Source: Campanula takesimana
Taxonomy: Eukaryota > Streptophyta > Magnoliopsida > Asterales > Campanulaceae
Assembly: GCA_026119855.1 (NCBI GenBank)
Contig: JAOWBW010001818.1
Span: 123,938 to 187,937 of the forward strand
Direction: 5' to 3'
Length of the DNA: 64,000 bases
The notes beneath the pieces are model-generated. The model was not told the DNA's origin, ran no database searches, and saw nothing but the letters and a program-made list of their open reading frames with translations. Position 1 is the first letter of the stretch, and each line of letters starts with the position of its first letter. The position numbers and the translations under genes are program-made. Positions 11,795-22,191 of the stretch are shown here, piece after piece.

Positions 11795-12784
11795 TGTAGA
11801 CACCCCGCCTTGGACCACTCACCCCATTGCACATTTGATTTCGTGTTTCTTCCTATTTTATGTGTTTTTCGTTAGTTTCTGTTACTTTCGTTAAGTTCCT
11901 AACTAACTCTGTTAAGTCTAGGGACTAAACTGAATAACAGGGCTGACTTTCTAGTCCATTCTACCAAAAAAACTATTTCAAAGTCACGCGCCTCCGCCCG
12001 TAGGGGTCAGAAGTGCGCGCGTCCCGCCATCAAGGCAGGAGGCGCGCGCATCTGGGCGTCAGTTACAGATTCTTCCCAAGAATCCCTCCCTTGCTCATTT
12101 TACATGATTTTGCCCGGGAAACTGATCTTTGTGAATTGGTTTTGGGACCAAAAACATATTGTTTTCAACTATAAAATCCCTCTTCTCCAACCTTTCAAAG
12201 GGACCTTTTTCGAACACAAGAAAACTCTACCAAAAAAAGAGACTTTTTGAAGATAAGAAAACTCTACACAAAAAATACTTTCAAGGCATCCTCCAAGAAG
12301 CGTTTGAAGTTATTTGAAGCTTAGGTAAATACCACTTTTCTCTCCTCTCTACTTCATCTCTTCTCTTCTTCTTTTACTTTATCAAAACTGCAATCACCCA
12401 AACCATTTTTGAGACATGACACCAAAGATCACTTCATCATATTGAAGCCGGTCAAGGAGTTATCTCCCTACATTCAAAACCCCCTTTTTAACCCCTTTTA
12501 TCATTAGCAAAGAATAGGAAGAACACCTTATTTATGTAGATTATGAACAAGCAAGACCAACATTAGTTGGGCGAGATGGGTGTTTAAGTACTTCCCATCT
12601 CGTAACCTAACCCCCGAACCTCATAAAAAAAATCTCTAGTTTGGTATGAAATATAGGCTAAATATTAGGTTTTCTTATGTTCTTCTAAACATAGGTGGCG
12701 ACTCTAAACAAATAAAACACGGTTAGACATCCTAGGACCCTTCCACCGCTTTAGCCAAGTTGTGGTGCTCTCGGGGTATCTACA
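11795..12784 (+). repeat. 5' LTR of element A
   Basis: It starts TGTAGACACCCCGCCTTGG and ends CGGGGTATCTACA, a short terminal inverted repeat, and is the same family as B's LTRs in opposite orientation. It contains the GCGCGC triplet at 11985-12055, a TATA box (ACTATAAAATCCC) at about 12168, a 9-bp hairpin CGAGATGGG/CCCATCTCG (12573-12603), the conserved ACCCCCGAACC word, and a PBS-like GGTGGCGACTCT at 12694-12705. The 5 bp to the left are TAGAC; the partner TSD lies outside the window. Confidence 0.9.
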
Positions 12785-12785
12785 A

Positions 12786-12803
12786 TGGAGACTCCGCTGG
12801 GTA
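12786..12803 (+). other. Primer binding site of element A (decayed)
   Basis: TGGAGACTCCGCTGGGTA follows the LTR after one base and differs at two positions from TGGCGACTCCGCTGGGGA, which elements B and C have at the same place. From memory this PBS class in Tat/Ogre elements is assigned to an arginine tRNA; I could not check it. Confidence 0.8.
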
Positions 12804-14107
12804 CATCTTGAGGGTTCAACTTGCATTTTGTTCATAGCCTACATTTTTTTCACGGGCATTCTGGGCATTCTGGTTCCTGACAGGGGAAGCGTGCGCCTCT
12901 GGTCTTCTTGGCCTAAGGCGCGCGCGTCCCACATCAGAGACCAGAATCGCCCGCCTCTCATATGTTCTTCCTATTTTTCTTTGTTTTCTGTGCTAATCAT
13001 CTTCGCAGGGGTTCCAATAGACATTCAGGACCAGGGCAATCCCTTGAGTCCAAAGTCTCTAACAGTCTGACAGGTTCACCCAGAAGCGGCGCCTCCCAAA
13101 GACATTGCGGAATGCGCGCGCATCCACAATACAGGCCAGAGGCGCGCGCTTCTGGGCGGTTTCCAAAACAGGAACAGGTTCTCCAGAACAGAACAGAATG
13201 ATGGTGTGTGGGCACACTTGCCTGCATCAGGACTGATTCGGACCATTTAACTGTTTTTATTTTGTGTTTTCTATCGGTCACACGGGTGATTCGAGAGTTG
13301 AAATTACGTGCTTATTTGCTTTTCATTTGCTAAAAAAAAAGTAAAAAAAAATATTTTGTCACTTGTTGGACCTCACACTACGTGCACAAATTCTTATTAA
13401 TTGCTCACTATCGAGTCACACAAGTTCATAACCCCAAACCCGTCGAGGCCCGTCCTAGAGAGTTTCAAGCTCCACCCGACCTTGAATCTTTCGAAGCGGT
13501 AAACCTCATCCCGTGGCATAGTTCATGACTACATGTCAGGGGTAACCTTAAGCCTCTCTTAGCCCTAGTTAAGGTCTAACACTCTGTGACTAAAGTCGGT
13601 TTTCATGTGCCGAGATTTCCCTAAACTAATGTCTTCAAATCATACATGTCGTTTCCAAGAGAACAAGTGGTTACCATGAACAAAATAAAAAATCGTCCCC
13701 AAGTGGTTATTATGGACGAAAATGAAAATCCGTCCCCGCATGTATGCTTTACTACATTAATTTAGTTTAATCCCGACACATGTAGGAATCACAAACGTGG
13801 TGGAATCCGATGAGTATATGGGACCGCGAGAAGGTCTATATACTAGTGTGACGATTCAACTATTTTCTTAGAAAACCCAAAAGGGACTCCGTACCTCCGA
13901 CTTATAAAAAAAGAGTCTTTTTATTTATGTGGTTTGAGTCGTGTGCCCACTGTGTGTTCTAAGCCTCTTAATGGACCGAAAGTGTTACTCAAGACTGACA
14001 AGGGCCTCTTCTTTAATTTTGGTCCAATTGGTACTTACCGCATCTACCGAGATTCAGCAAACCGGCTAGTTCGTGAATTGATCACTCCAGCAGCTCCGAC
14101 AGCATCA
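12804..14107 (+). other. Leader of element A between PBS and gag
   Basis: It contains two further GCGCGC triplets (12885-12955 and 13083-13155). At 13430-13460 is the GGCCCGTCCTAG word that, in element B, is where copia element E inserted. From about 13934 the gag frame is already open without an ATG, and its codons are conserved in B, so the translated region may start upstream of the first in-frame ATG (14108). Confidence 0.65.
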
Positions 14108-15480
14108 ATGGTCGGTGACTCCAACAGCAACAATACCATGTCTCTTGAACAACTCTCAGCTATGGTCCAAATGCTCCAATAGCAAGTCTCCACTCTCAAT
14201 AAGGAGGCCCAAAGCAAAGATGACCTTTGGCAATCCTATCTTGACAATCAAAGGGAGGCTCATGAAGCCGAGATGGACCAAATGAAAGCTAAACTCACCA
14301 AGCTTTCCAATGGTAAAGTCAAGGAGGACAATGAAGGGTCCGAGTGGACCAAGGGTTTGTTTGAAAGCCCTTATGTAAGTGCTCGTACCAAGAACGTGGG
14401 GGAACCAAGCACCGACAACAAAGATCACAAGATGGTTGATTCAATCATGGCTTACATAGACCAACATTTCAATGGTCTCAACATGGGGAAAGGCGACACA
14501 AGCCTTATCAGTCATCCATTCTCATGAGCACAATGGCCGCTCACCCCGACAAGTTCAAGATGCCCGACATCAGCAAGTTGAAGGGCAACTCTTGCCCCAT
14601 GGCACACATTGAGACTTACATATGGGAAATGGTTCCGAATAAGGTCTCTCCAAAAGTAATGGCACAATGCTTCCCTCTCACTCTTGAGGGGGCGGCAAAG
14701 GATTGGTATGCAACTCTCCCGCTCACAGTCCGTCTCGATTGGGACGCCGCCATACTTGCCTTCAAAAGTCAATACCAAGGCAACACCACTCATCGCCCGA
14801 CAAAGAAAGAGCTCGAGAACACCACTCAAAGGGACAATGAGTCCTTTATTGACTTCACGAGAAGGTGGAATGACAAGCTTGCCGAAATAGTCGAGCGGCC
14901 TAATACCAAGGAGCAAATGGAAATCTTCCTCAAGTGTCTAAAGATTGATCTCCGTACCCACCTAGGTGGGGCTTGCTATGCATATTTTTCTCAAATGTAT
15001 GAGGCAGGGGTCCGAATGGATGACTTGCTCAAGGAGATCAAGAAAACTGCTCCTAGCTTCCGATACAAAGCCGCCTCTAACTCAACAAAAGAGGCTTCAG
15101 TCAATGCCTTCACTACCGACAAGGGGAATTACAAAAGGGTTCCTCCACCGCAAGGTAAGAGACCTCAAAATGATCATGTCTACACTCCTCTCCAAGGCAT
15201 GACTCACACCGAGGCCTTTGAAGTCCTTAAGGCCAAAGGGAAAATCACACCTCTACAAGGGTACCAACCCAAAGCAATCAACACCAACCATGCCCATCAC
15301 AAATATTGTGGCTACCACCAACATAGTGGCCATCTCACCGAGGAATGCTTTGTCCTCTGCAATATCATCCAATCCCTCATCGACAAAAAGGAATTCATAG
15401 TTTCTAGTGGGGGTGATGTCAATGTAATAGAGCTAGGAGAGTTTGAGGAGACCACTCATTCAATTCCCATTATGAATGAG
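14108..15480 (+). pseudogene. Element A gag (capsid and zinc knuckle)
   Basis: Virus-like-particle structural protein. The start at 14108 is the first ATG in the conserved frame (MVGDSN). An in-frame TAG at 14179 breaks a heptad-like segment (EQLSAMVQMLQ), where B has GAG, and a frameshift precedes 14524. Then comes a long open region with the Retrotrans_gag core (KDWYATLPLTV, FKSQYQGN, ESFIDFTRRWND) and, at 15306-15347, a C-x2-H-x4-H-x4-C knuckle (YCGYHQHSGHLTEEC) rather than the usual C-C-H-C. Element B has the same unusual knuckle, so it is a family trait. Confidence 0.85.
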
Positions 15481-17026
15481 GGCTCTAATGTTATGAATAA
15501 ATTTGACAATTCTTGCTACGTTATGACTTATGATGAGGTAATGAGGGAAGTATTAGAGAATAGGAAGAAGAAAAACGGGAACGTCAACATGCTAACTCGA
15601 TCTGGACGAGTCATAGCAAGAAATCCCACTACTTCTTCACCAAGCACCTCTTCTCTAAGATCGCAAGCTCGCGACACTCCCGAAGATCCTTTACTAGTTC
15701 AACTCAAGAAGACTCAAGCCAACATATCCATTTGGGACCTTATTGCATCTTTAAAGAAGCATCGAGACCTCATCATCAGCAATCTCGATGATACATCAAT
15801 CTCTCCAGACACAACTCCCAAGGACCTTACTGCTATGATAGGCCACATACATTTCGGCAATGTCATCACTTTTGCCGACATGGACCTTCCACCATTTGGG
15901 TCCGATCACAATGAGGCCATCTATCTCAAAGTGAGGGCAAGGGGGAGACCTATTTCAAGAGTTTTGGTTGACGGTGGTTCCGCGCTCAACTTAATGCCTG
16001 GCTGAATCATGGGCATATTGGGGCTTAAAATTTAGATCTGAAGCCTTCTACTCAAGTGATACGAGGTTACGACAGCACTGCCTGTATAGTTATGGGTATG
16101 GTGGAAATCGACATTGAATTTGGGAGCATGGTTATGTCTGTTCCGTTTCAAGTGCTCGATGTCCCCTCTTCGTTCAATTTGCTCTTGGGCCGACCATGGA
16201 TACACAGTTCCAACTCCTTCCCTTTAACTCTCCATCAATGTGTCAAGTTCCGAAATGGAGATGAAATAGTGACCGTCATGGCAGAAAATGTCACTATCCA
16301 CAGAAATGGGGAACCCATCCACCAAGTTCAGCATGGGTTAGAGGACTCCACCCTCTCCGGTGTCTCGATTAACACCATAGACAAACAAAGCGGAAATGGA
16401 TCATAGACCCTCGGTAATCACAAAGTCCTCCGCATGATGAGGAATATGAACTACTTTCCCGGTCTAGGCCTAGGGAAATACCAACAAGGGAGAATTCAGC
16501 CCGTGGAAGTCCCATTTGTCAAGAACAAGTTCAGTTTGGGATATGATCCTTCCAAGGATGAATTGAGATACGAGCAAGCCGTCAAGAATGAAAAGACCCG
16601 AGCTCACAGAGAAGACCGTTACTATGAAATTCCCAACTTGAGGCCTTATCGCAAGACATTAAATGGCTACTTTGTCCGCCAGGGGGAAGATGTCCCATAC
16701 ATAATTTTTCCCGAGCCATGGACCAACAGTAAGGGGATCCCGGTCTCGAAGTTTTCGCTGATTGTGAGATTCAAAAATCCGAAGAAGAACCAACTCCTAT
16801 GTCACCCTGAGAATGGTGGGGGAAGAAAGTGATGATAGAGTCCGAGACAAAGATTACTGTGGGGAAGGAATTGACTGATCTAGCCTCCATGTTCGAGGAA
16901 CTTGCCATCATGGATGAGTTCCAAGTAAATGCCATATCCAACAACACCGACAAGGGAAACGAGTCTATCAGCGAGATCAATCCAAGCTCCGAGCCGATCA
17001 ACAACTAGTATTCAACAAAGGGACCC
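15481..17026 (+). pseudogene. Element A protease and linker
   Basis: A LTRSGRVIARNP linker follows gag without a stop. The aspartic protease active site VLVDGGSALNLMP is at about 15960-16000, with DGGS instead of DTGS as in other Tat elements. Further conserved blocks are MSVPFQVLDVP and LLLGRPWIHSS (about 16130-16210) and a G-patch-like YFPGLGLGKYQQG near 16450. Damage compared with B: a TGA at 16003 followed by a frameshift, a TAG at 16404 (TGG in B), a frameshift near 16830 and a TAG near 17007 (TGG in B). The protein would cut Gag-Pol inside the particle. Confidence 0.85.
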
Positions 17027-18470
17027 GTGGTATCCGAAGATTTCCTGATCGAGAAAATGGGTTGCATACCGCGCAAGGTTACAAAGGAAGACTTGTTAGC
17101 ATTCACTTTCGAGTCCGAGAGTGTTTCTGACATCCTCACCCAAGAGGATATGGAGGCAATAGCCGAGCGTGTGTTCCCTTTCATTGCTAATGAAAAATTT
17201 GATCTTTCTGAGTACCTTGAGATTGCAAACATCATAAATGATGAATTAACTAATAATGAATTTAATGAACTAGTTAATAACGATTCAAATAATGATGAAA
17301 TAGACCATAAAAATGAAACATACTTAAATGAGCTTGCTCAACAGGTCCGTAGTCGTGGTGAAAATGGTCCAAGGGCTGATGAAGAATTGCATGTTGTTAC
17401 CGATGAGGATCCAAAAGAAACCAAAATCGGAAACTTCTTCAAGGGGGAAGAGAAAGATAGATTGACTGCACTGCTCAGAGAGTTTGTGGATGTATTTGCA
17501 TGGTCATAAAAAGATATGCTGGGTTTAGACAGAAAGGTCGCCAAGCACAGGATTCCGATCAGAGACGACGCTAAGCCGACAAAGCAGAAACTCAGAAAGA
17601 TCAAGCCAGAATGGTCTTTACAAGTCAAAGAAGAGATAGAGAAGCTTCTCAGTATGGGCTTCATCAAAGTTATTGAGTATCCGACATGGCTAGCCAATGT
17701 TGTGACAGTCAGAAAGGCTAACGGCAAGGTCAGTGTTTGTGTGGACTTCTGGGATTTGAACAAAGCTTCTCTGAAGGATGATTTCCCACTACCCAACATC
17801 GACATGTTAGTCGAATCCACTGCCGCTTATGAGGTCCGCTCATTTATGGATGGTTTTGCTGGGTATAGTCAGATTCTCATGGCCGAGGAGGATCAACACA
17901 AGACTGCTTTCACAACACTATGGGGCACCTTTTGCTACACAGTCATGCCATTTGGGTTGAGGAACGCTGGGGCTACTTATCAAAGGGTTGTGACAGACTT
18001 GTTCCCTGACATGATTCACAAAGAAATTGGGGTTATCCGAGGCAACGTTCTTGGCTACATGGTCACTGAAAGGGGAATTGAAGCAGACCCCTCAAAAATT
18101 AAGGCAATCATTGACATGCCTCCTCCGAAGACACAGAAAGAAATCAAAGGTTTCATGGGCAGACTTCAGTACATCAGTCGGTTTGTGCACTAGCTCACTT
18201 CCATGTGTGAGCCAATCTTCAAGCTACTCAAGAAGAATGTAGCTCTAGAATGGACCGATGCTTGCCAAGAAGCTTTCGACCAAGTGAAACATTACTTGAC
18301 ATGCCCTCCAGTCCTGGTTCCACCACCCATGGAGAAGCCTCTCTTACTCTATCTCACAGTGAATGATGAATCCCTAGGGGCTATGCTAGCACAAGAGCAA
18401 TGAGACTCCACAAAGGAGAATACCATTTATTTTGTCAGTCGCCGATTTCAAGGAGGCAAAAAGAACTACT
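17027..18470 (+). pseudogene. Element A reverse transcriptase, catalytic motif deleted
   Basis: Linker codons from about 17027 lead to FVDVFAWS, a TAA at 17507 (TAC in B), then RT blocks EYPTWLANVVTVRKANGK, DDFPLPNIDMLV and VMPFGLRNAGATYQR. Against B, 43 codons are missing in frame at about 18026, between HKEI and GVIRGN; these codons include the YVDD motif that binds the catalytic metals. A TAG at 18191 (CAG in B) and TGA at 18401 (CGA in B) follow. The frame ends in YFVSRRFQGGKKNY, where the LTR-like block starts at 18471. This polymerase cannot be active. Confidence 0.9.
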
Positions 18471-19600
18471 TGATGAACATTATATTTGACATATTCAAAC
18501 ATTATATTTGACATATTCAAACGTTACCTTTAACCAGGTAGCTATAAAGGGTATGATTGGCATAATTGGAATCACGTAGGGAAGAATAATAAGCTAAATG
18601 GATTTGTCCCTCTTCGGAGAGATGTCAATCTTGGGCCCCTCGTAGGAATGATGTTGATGAAATGTTTGGCTAAACTCAAATGGATTGATTGGATCAATGT
18701 CATTTGAATTATCAACATATTCGGAATCGAGAAAGTATTGAACAAAACAAGTTGACTTGTTGACCACGACTTGTGTTCAATGACATCATGGATAAAGGGA
18801 TTATGACATGTTCTAAACGAATGTGAACTTGTATCTAGTTACACTATTTAGGTAGGTATGACGGTTTGCTAGACCTAATCATATCTTATGGGTTCATGTT
18901 TGGACCCATTGCCAACTTAGTGTAATCCTAGAGGGTCACATACAAATAGAACGAATCCTAAATGATTGAATTGGAATTATGGAAAAATGGGTTTTTCTGG
19001 TCTGGCACGACCGTGCTGATTTTAGGGCACGACCGTGCTAATGTGCTTGGCACGACCGTGCTGGTTTTAGGGCACGACCGTGCTGGTTTTAGGGCACGAC
19101 CGTGCTAAAGTGCTTGGGGGCACGACCGTGCTAAAGTGCTTGGCACGACCGTGCCGAATATAAAGCACGACCGTGCCAATAATCAGCTCAAGGGTCTCGA
19201 GCGCGCACCAATTAGCACGACTGTGCCAATTTTAGGGCACGACCGTACCAGTGCTGCTTGGATAGAAAGTTGTTTCCTTAATTGGGTGACGGGATTTAGG
19301 AATCCTAGGTCCTTAAGAGTTAAGGACTAGGACCTATATAAAGTCTTTTTCACCAGCCATTAAGGGTGATTAACCTAGTTCATTGAGAGAACAATATTCT
19401 TGATTAGTGATTTTGAATCTAAGATCAAGAATTCATGATTCCATATAGTCATTATAACTGTGAAAGCGTGTTTCATAATTTGGTCTAGCAACCAAGATCA
19501 AGTGTTCTTGATATTCGTTCGTGGTGTGGATACCGCTAGAGGGTGAAACTTATCATCTTCAAAGTTCGTGATTCTTGCTCTGTTCGTGATCAAGCTTTCA
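18471..19600 (+). mobile_element. LTR-like insertion (probable solo or truncated LTR) with a GCACGACCGTGC array
   Basis: It interrupts element A and has TG at the left and CA at the right end (TGATGAACATT ... AAGCTTTCA). A 23-bp unit is doubled at 18476-18521. A promoter-like block CCTATATAAAGTC is at 19333-19345, directly downstream of ten copies of GCACGACCGTGC. The length (1130 bp) suits an LTR. No matching 5-bp TSD flanks it, and about 75 codons of A present in B are missing next to it, so deletion or repair probably accompanied it. Copia or gypsy origin cannot be told. Confidence 0.6.
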
Positions 19601-19855
19601 AGGGGGAAAGTGTTCAGTGATCATCTTGCTGAATTTACTAGGAAACCCAACACGCCAGCTATGATATCATTTACGTCACACTCAAATCCATCAGGGGGAA
19701 AGTGTTCAGTGATCATCTTGCTGAATTTCCGTGTGACAAAGTGAAGGGGGAAGACTTACAATTTCCTGATGAGGACTTGATTTGCACTACAACCGAGGAA
19801 AATAAGTGGAAACTTTTTTTCGATGGCGCAGCCAATAAGCATGGTTATGGGATAG
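19601..19855 (+). pseudogene. Element A: end of RT and start of RNase H
   Basis: From 19693 the frame reads GKVFSDHLAEFP, then DEDLICTTTEENKWKLFFDGAANKHGYGI, the first RNase H strand with its catalytic Asp (FFDGA). It stops at the element B insertion; the continuation GMLLVDPKD is at 46925. A 36-bp block occurs twice (19601-19636 and 19693-19728), the first copy out of context next to the LTR-like block. Confidence 0.85.
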
Positions 19856-20890
19856 TGTAGATACCCCGGGAGGAACCACGGCTTTAGGCTAGAGCGCGCG
19901 GAGTTATCCTAGGATGTCTAACTTGTTTTTAGAGTCGCCACCTATGTTTTGAGGAACATAAGAAAAACCTATTGATAATAGCCTAAGTTTGATTACGAAA
20001 ACAGAGATTCTTTGTTTTGAGGTTCGGGGGTTAGATTACGAGATGGGAAGTACCGAAACACCCATCTCGCCCAACTAAAGTTGGTCTTGCTTGATCAAAA
20101 TCTACATGGATGATAAACGTTCTTCTTCTTCTTCTTTAAATCATAAAAAGGGGTTTTAAAATAGAGTTTGGAATGTAGGAGATAACTCTTTAACCGACCT
20201 CAATGAGATGAGGTGATCATTAGAGTCATGTCCCAAAATGATTTGGGTGATTGCACTTTGATAATACAAAAAGAAAGAGAAAAGAGATGAAGTTGAGAAG
20301 GGGAAATAAATAGCTTTACCTAGACTTCAAGAGACTTCAAACACTTCTTGTTGAACTACTTGGAGAAATCCTTTGGAAAATGCTTTGAAAGTAGGAAATT
20401 TGGTTTATTGCAATATGAGATTGAGAGCCAAGGGTCTAAAGTCAATGTTTTTGGGTCCTTTTTGGTCAAAGTTTTTGTCCCCTTGAAAATGGAGGTAAAG
20501 AGAGGTTTTTATAGGTGAAAGAGAGATGTTTTTTGTGCCAAAACTCAGTCACCAAGAAATCCTTCCCGGGCAAAATCCTGTAAATTGAGCAAGGAAGTGA
20601 ATCCAGCCCAGAAATCTGTAACTGACGCCCAGAGGCGCGCGCTTCCTGCTTTGGGGGCGGGAGGCGCGCGCGTCTGGTTCCTCCTGTCGGAGGCGCGCGA
20701 CTCAGAAAAGGCGATTTTGATAGAATGGACTAGAAAGTCAGCCCTGTTATTCAGTTTAGTCCCTGGACTTAACGAAGTTAGTCAGGAACTTAATGGAAGT
20801 GACAGAAACTAACAAGAAACACTTAAAATGGGGAGAAACACAAGATCAAATGTGCAATCGGGGTGAGCGGTCCAAGGCGGGGTGTCTACA
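19856..20890 (-). repeat. 3' LTR of element B
   Basis: On the + strand it reads TGTAGATACCCC ... GGGGTGTCTACA. The minus-strand TATA box (CCTATAAAAACC) is at 20503-20514. The GCGCGC triplet lies upstream at 20631-20700, the hairpin CGAGATGGG/CCCATCTCG at 20039-20069 and the PBS-like word at 19931-19942. The adjoining polypurine tract on the minus strand is GAGGGGCTC, just right of 20890. Confidence 0.95.
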
Positions 20891-21960
20891 GAGCCCCTCG
20901 GCGACGTGGATTGCAAAGCAAAACGCGTCGACGAAAGTTAAAAACACTCGCCGAGGACATCACCAAAAAAAAGCAAAGACTCGATGAAAGCAGGAATTTG
21001 AAATTACGAGAGATAGTGGTGCGCTCCCTGTGTGAGCGGCTTTTGTTGATAGAAGGGGTGGCATGATCCGTTAGGTGAACCTACCAACTGAATATGTTGA
21101 ATGAGGCTGTTAGTGAACCTTTTGAACGAGGCCGTTAGTGAACCTTTGAGGATGAATCTGTTAGTGAAATCTGTTGATGAGGCCGTTAGTGAACCTTGGA
21201 AGAGGCCGTTAGTGAACCTTTGTAGAGGCCGTTGGTGAACCTTTGTTGACGAATCCGTTAGTGAAATCCATAGATGAGGCCGTTAGTGATCCTTTGAAGA
21301 GGCCGTTGGTGAACCTTTGGAGACGAATCCGTTAGTGAAATCCGTTGATGAGGTCGTTAGTGAACCCTTGTAGAGGCCGTTGGTGAATCTTTGGAGAGGC
21401 CAGTGGTGAACCTTTGGAGAGGCCGTTAGTGAACCTTTGTTGATGAATCCGTTAGTGAAATCCGTTGATGAGGCCGTTAGTGAACCCTTGAATGAGGCCG
21501 TTGGTGAACCTTTGGAGAGGCCGTTGGTGAAACTTTGGAGAGGCCGTTGGTGAACCTTTGGAGAGGCCGTTAGTGAACCTTTGTTGACGAATCCGTTAGT
21601 GAAATTCGTTGATGAGGTATTGCTTTGAAGTCTTGTGCCACTTGGAGTCACACTTGACTTTTTTGAATTGTGGGGTGCGGGCACAGTTGACCGCGACCAG
21701 AAAAATGTTCCTGCTGGGGATGAAATGTTGAGATTGACCCTTGAGGGGGGTATGGTACCCGTGACAGAACATAGGGATTTCGAAATCTGGAGAAGGACAG
21801 CCTACTTTTGAGTGGGAGTTTCTATCCTACTTTCAATCTTTGACATGCCTTAAGGGCGGACCAGAAGAAGGTGTGCCCAACTGGGTGTCCGAGGACCGGG
21901 GTTGTGTCTTGATTTAGGCTGGAGATTTCTGACAAGGCCTTTTCTGAAGTGATCTAGACT
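20891..21960 (-). repeat. 3' untranslated region of element B with a 23-26 bp minisatellite
   Basis: Between the PPT and the promoter of the antisense ORF. About 21 units of consensus GAGGCCGTTAGTGAACCTTT (+ strand) fill 21103-21615, with a variant unit starting GAATCCGTTAGTGAAA at intervals of three to six units, giving a higher-order pattern. Tat-lineage elements are known for hypervariable 3' UTRs that create satellite repeats, and this fits. The 133-codon minus frame across it is a by-product of the repeat. No gene is seen in 21640-21960. Confidence 0.85.
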
Positions 21961-22191
21961 TGGGAGGCGCGCGCCTTCCTCTGTAGGTTTGGGATGCGCG
22001 CGCATTTCAGACCGCTGGCGGGTGGCGCGCGCGTCTGGGAGGCGGAATTCCGGGCTTGACATTTGCTGGCCAAAAGAATCCCCAACAGCTATAATATCAT
22101 CTTCTGTTCGACCACTTGATTCTCACAGCTCCTTTCTGCCATTTTTTAACATCATATTATTGCTCAACTTTGCTTGTGATCAACATTTTCC
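21961..22191 (+). promoter_or_regulatory. Candidate promoter of the antisense ORF
   Basis: A GCGCGC triplet with exact 29-bp spacing (starts 21966, 21995, 22024) is followed by TATAATAT near 22089 and the ORF start at 22192. The same triplet stands upstream of TATA in the LTR of elements A and B, so it looks like a reused U3 module. The promoter role is inference. Confidence 0.5.

Noticed and set aside
19005..19248. CRISPR-like regular short repeats
   Set aside because: Eukaryotic LTR context, 10-bp spacers that are themselves repetitive, no cas genes; this is a promoter motif array.
21283..21684. 133-codon minus frame with repeated FTNGF and GSLTAS words
   Set aside because: Translation of the 23-26 bp minisatellite in the 3' UTR of element B; unit length is not a constant multiple of three.
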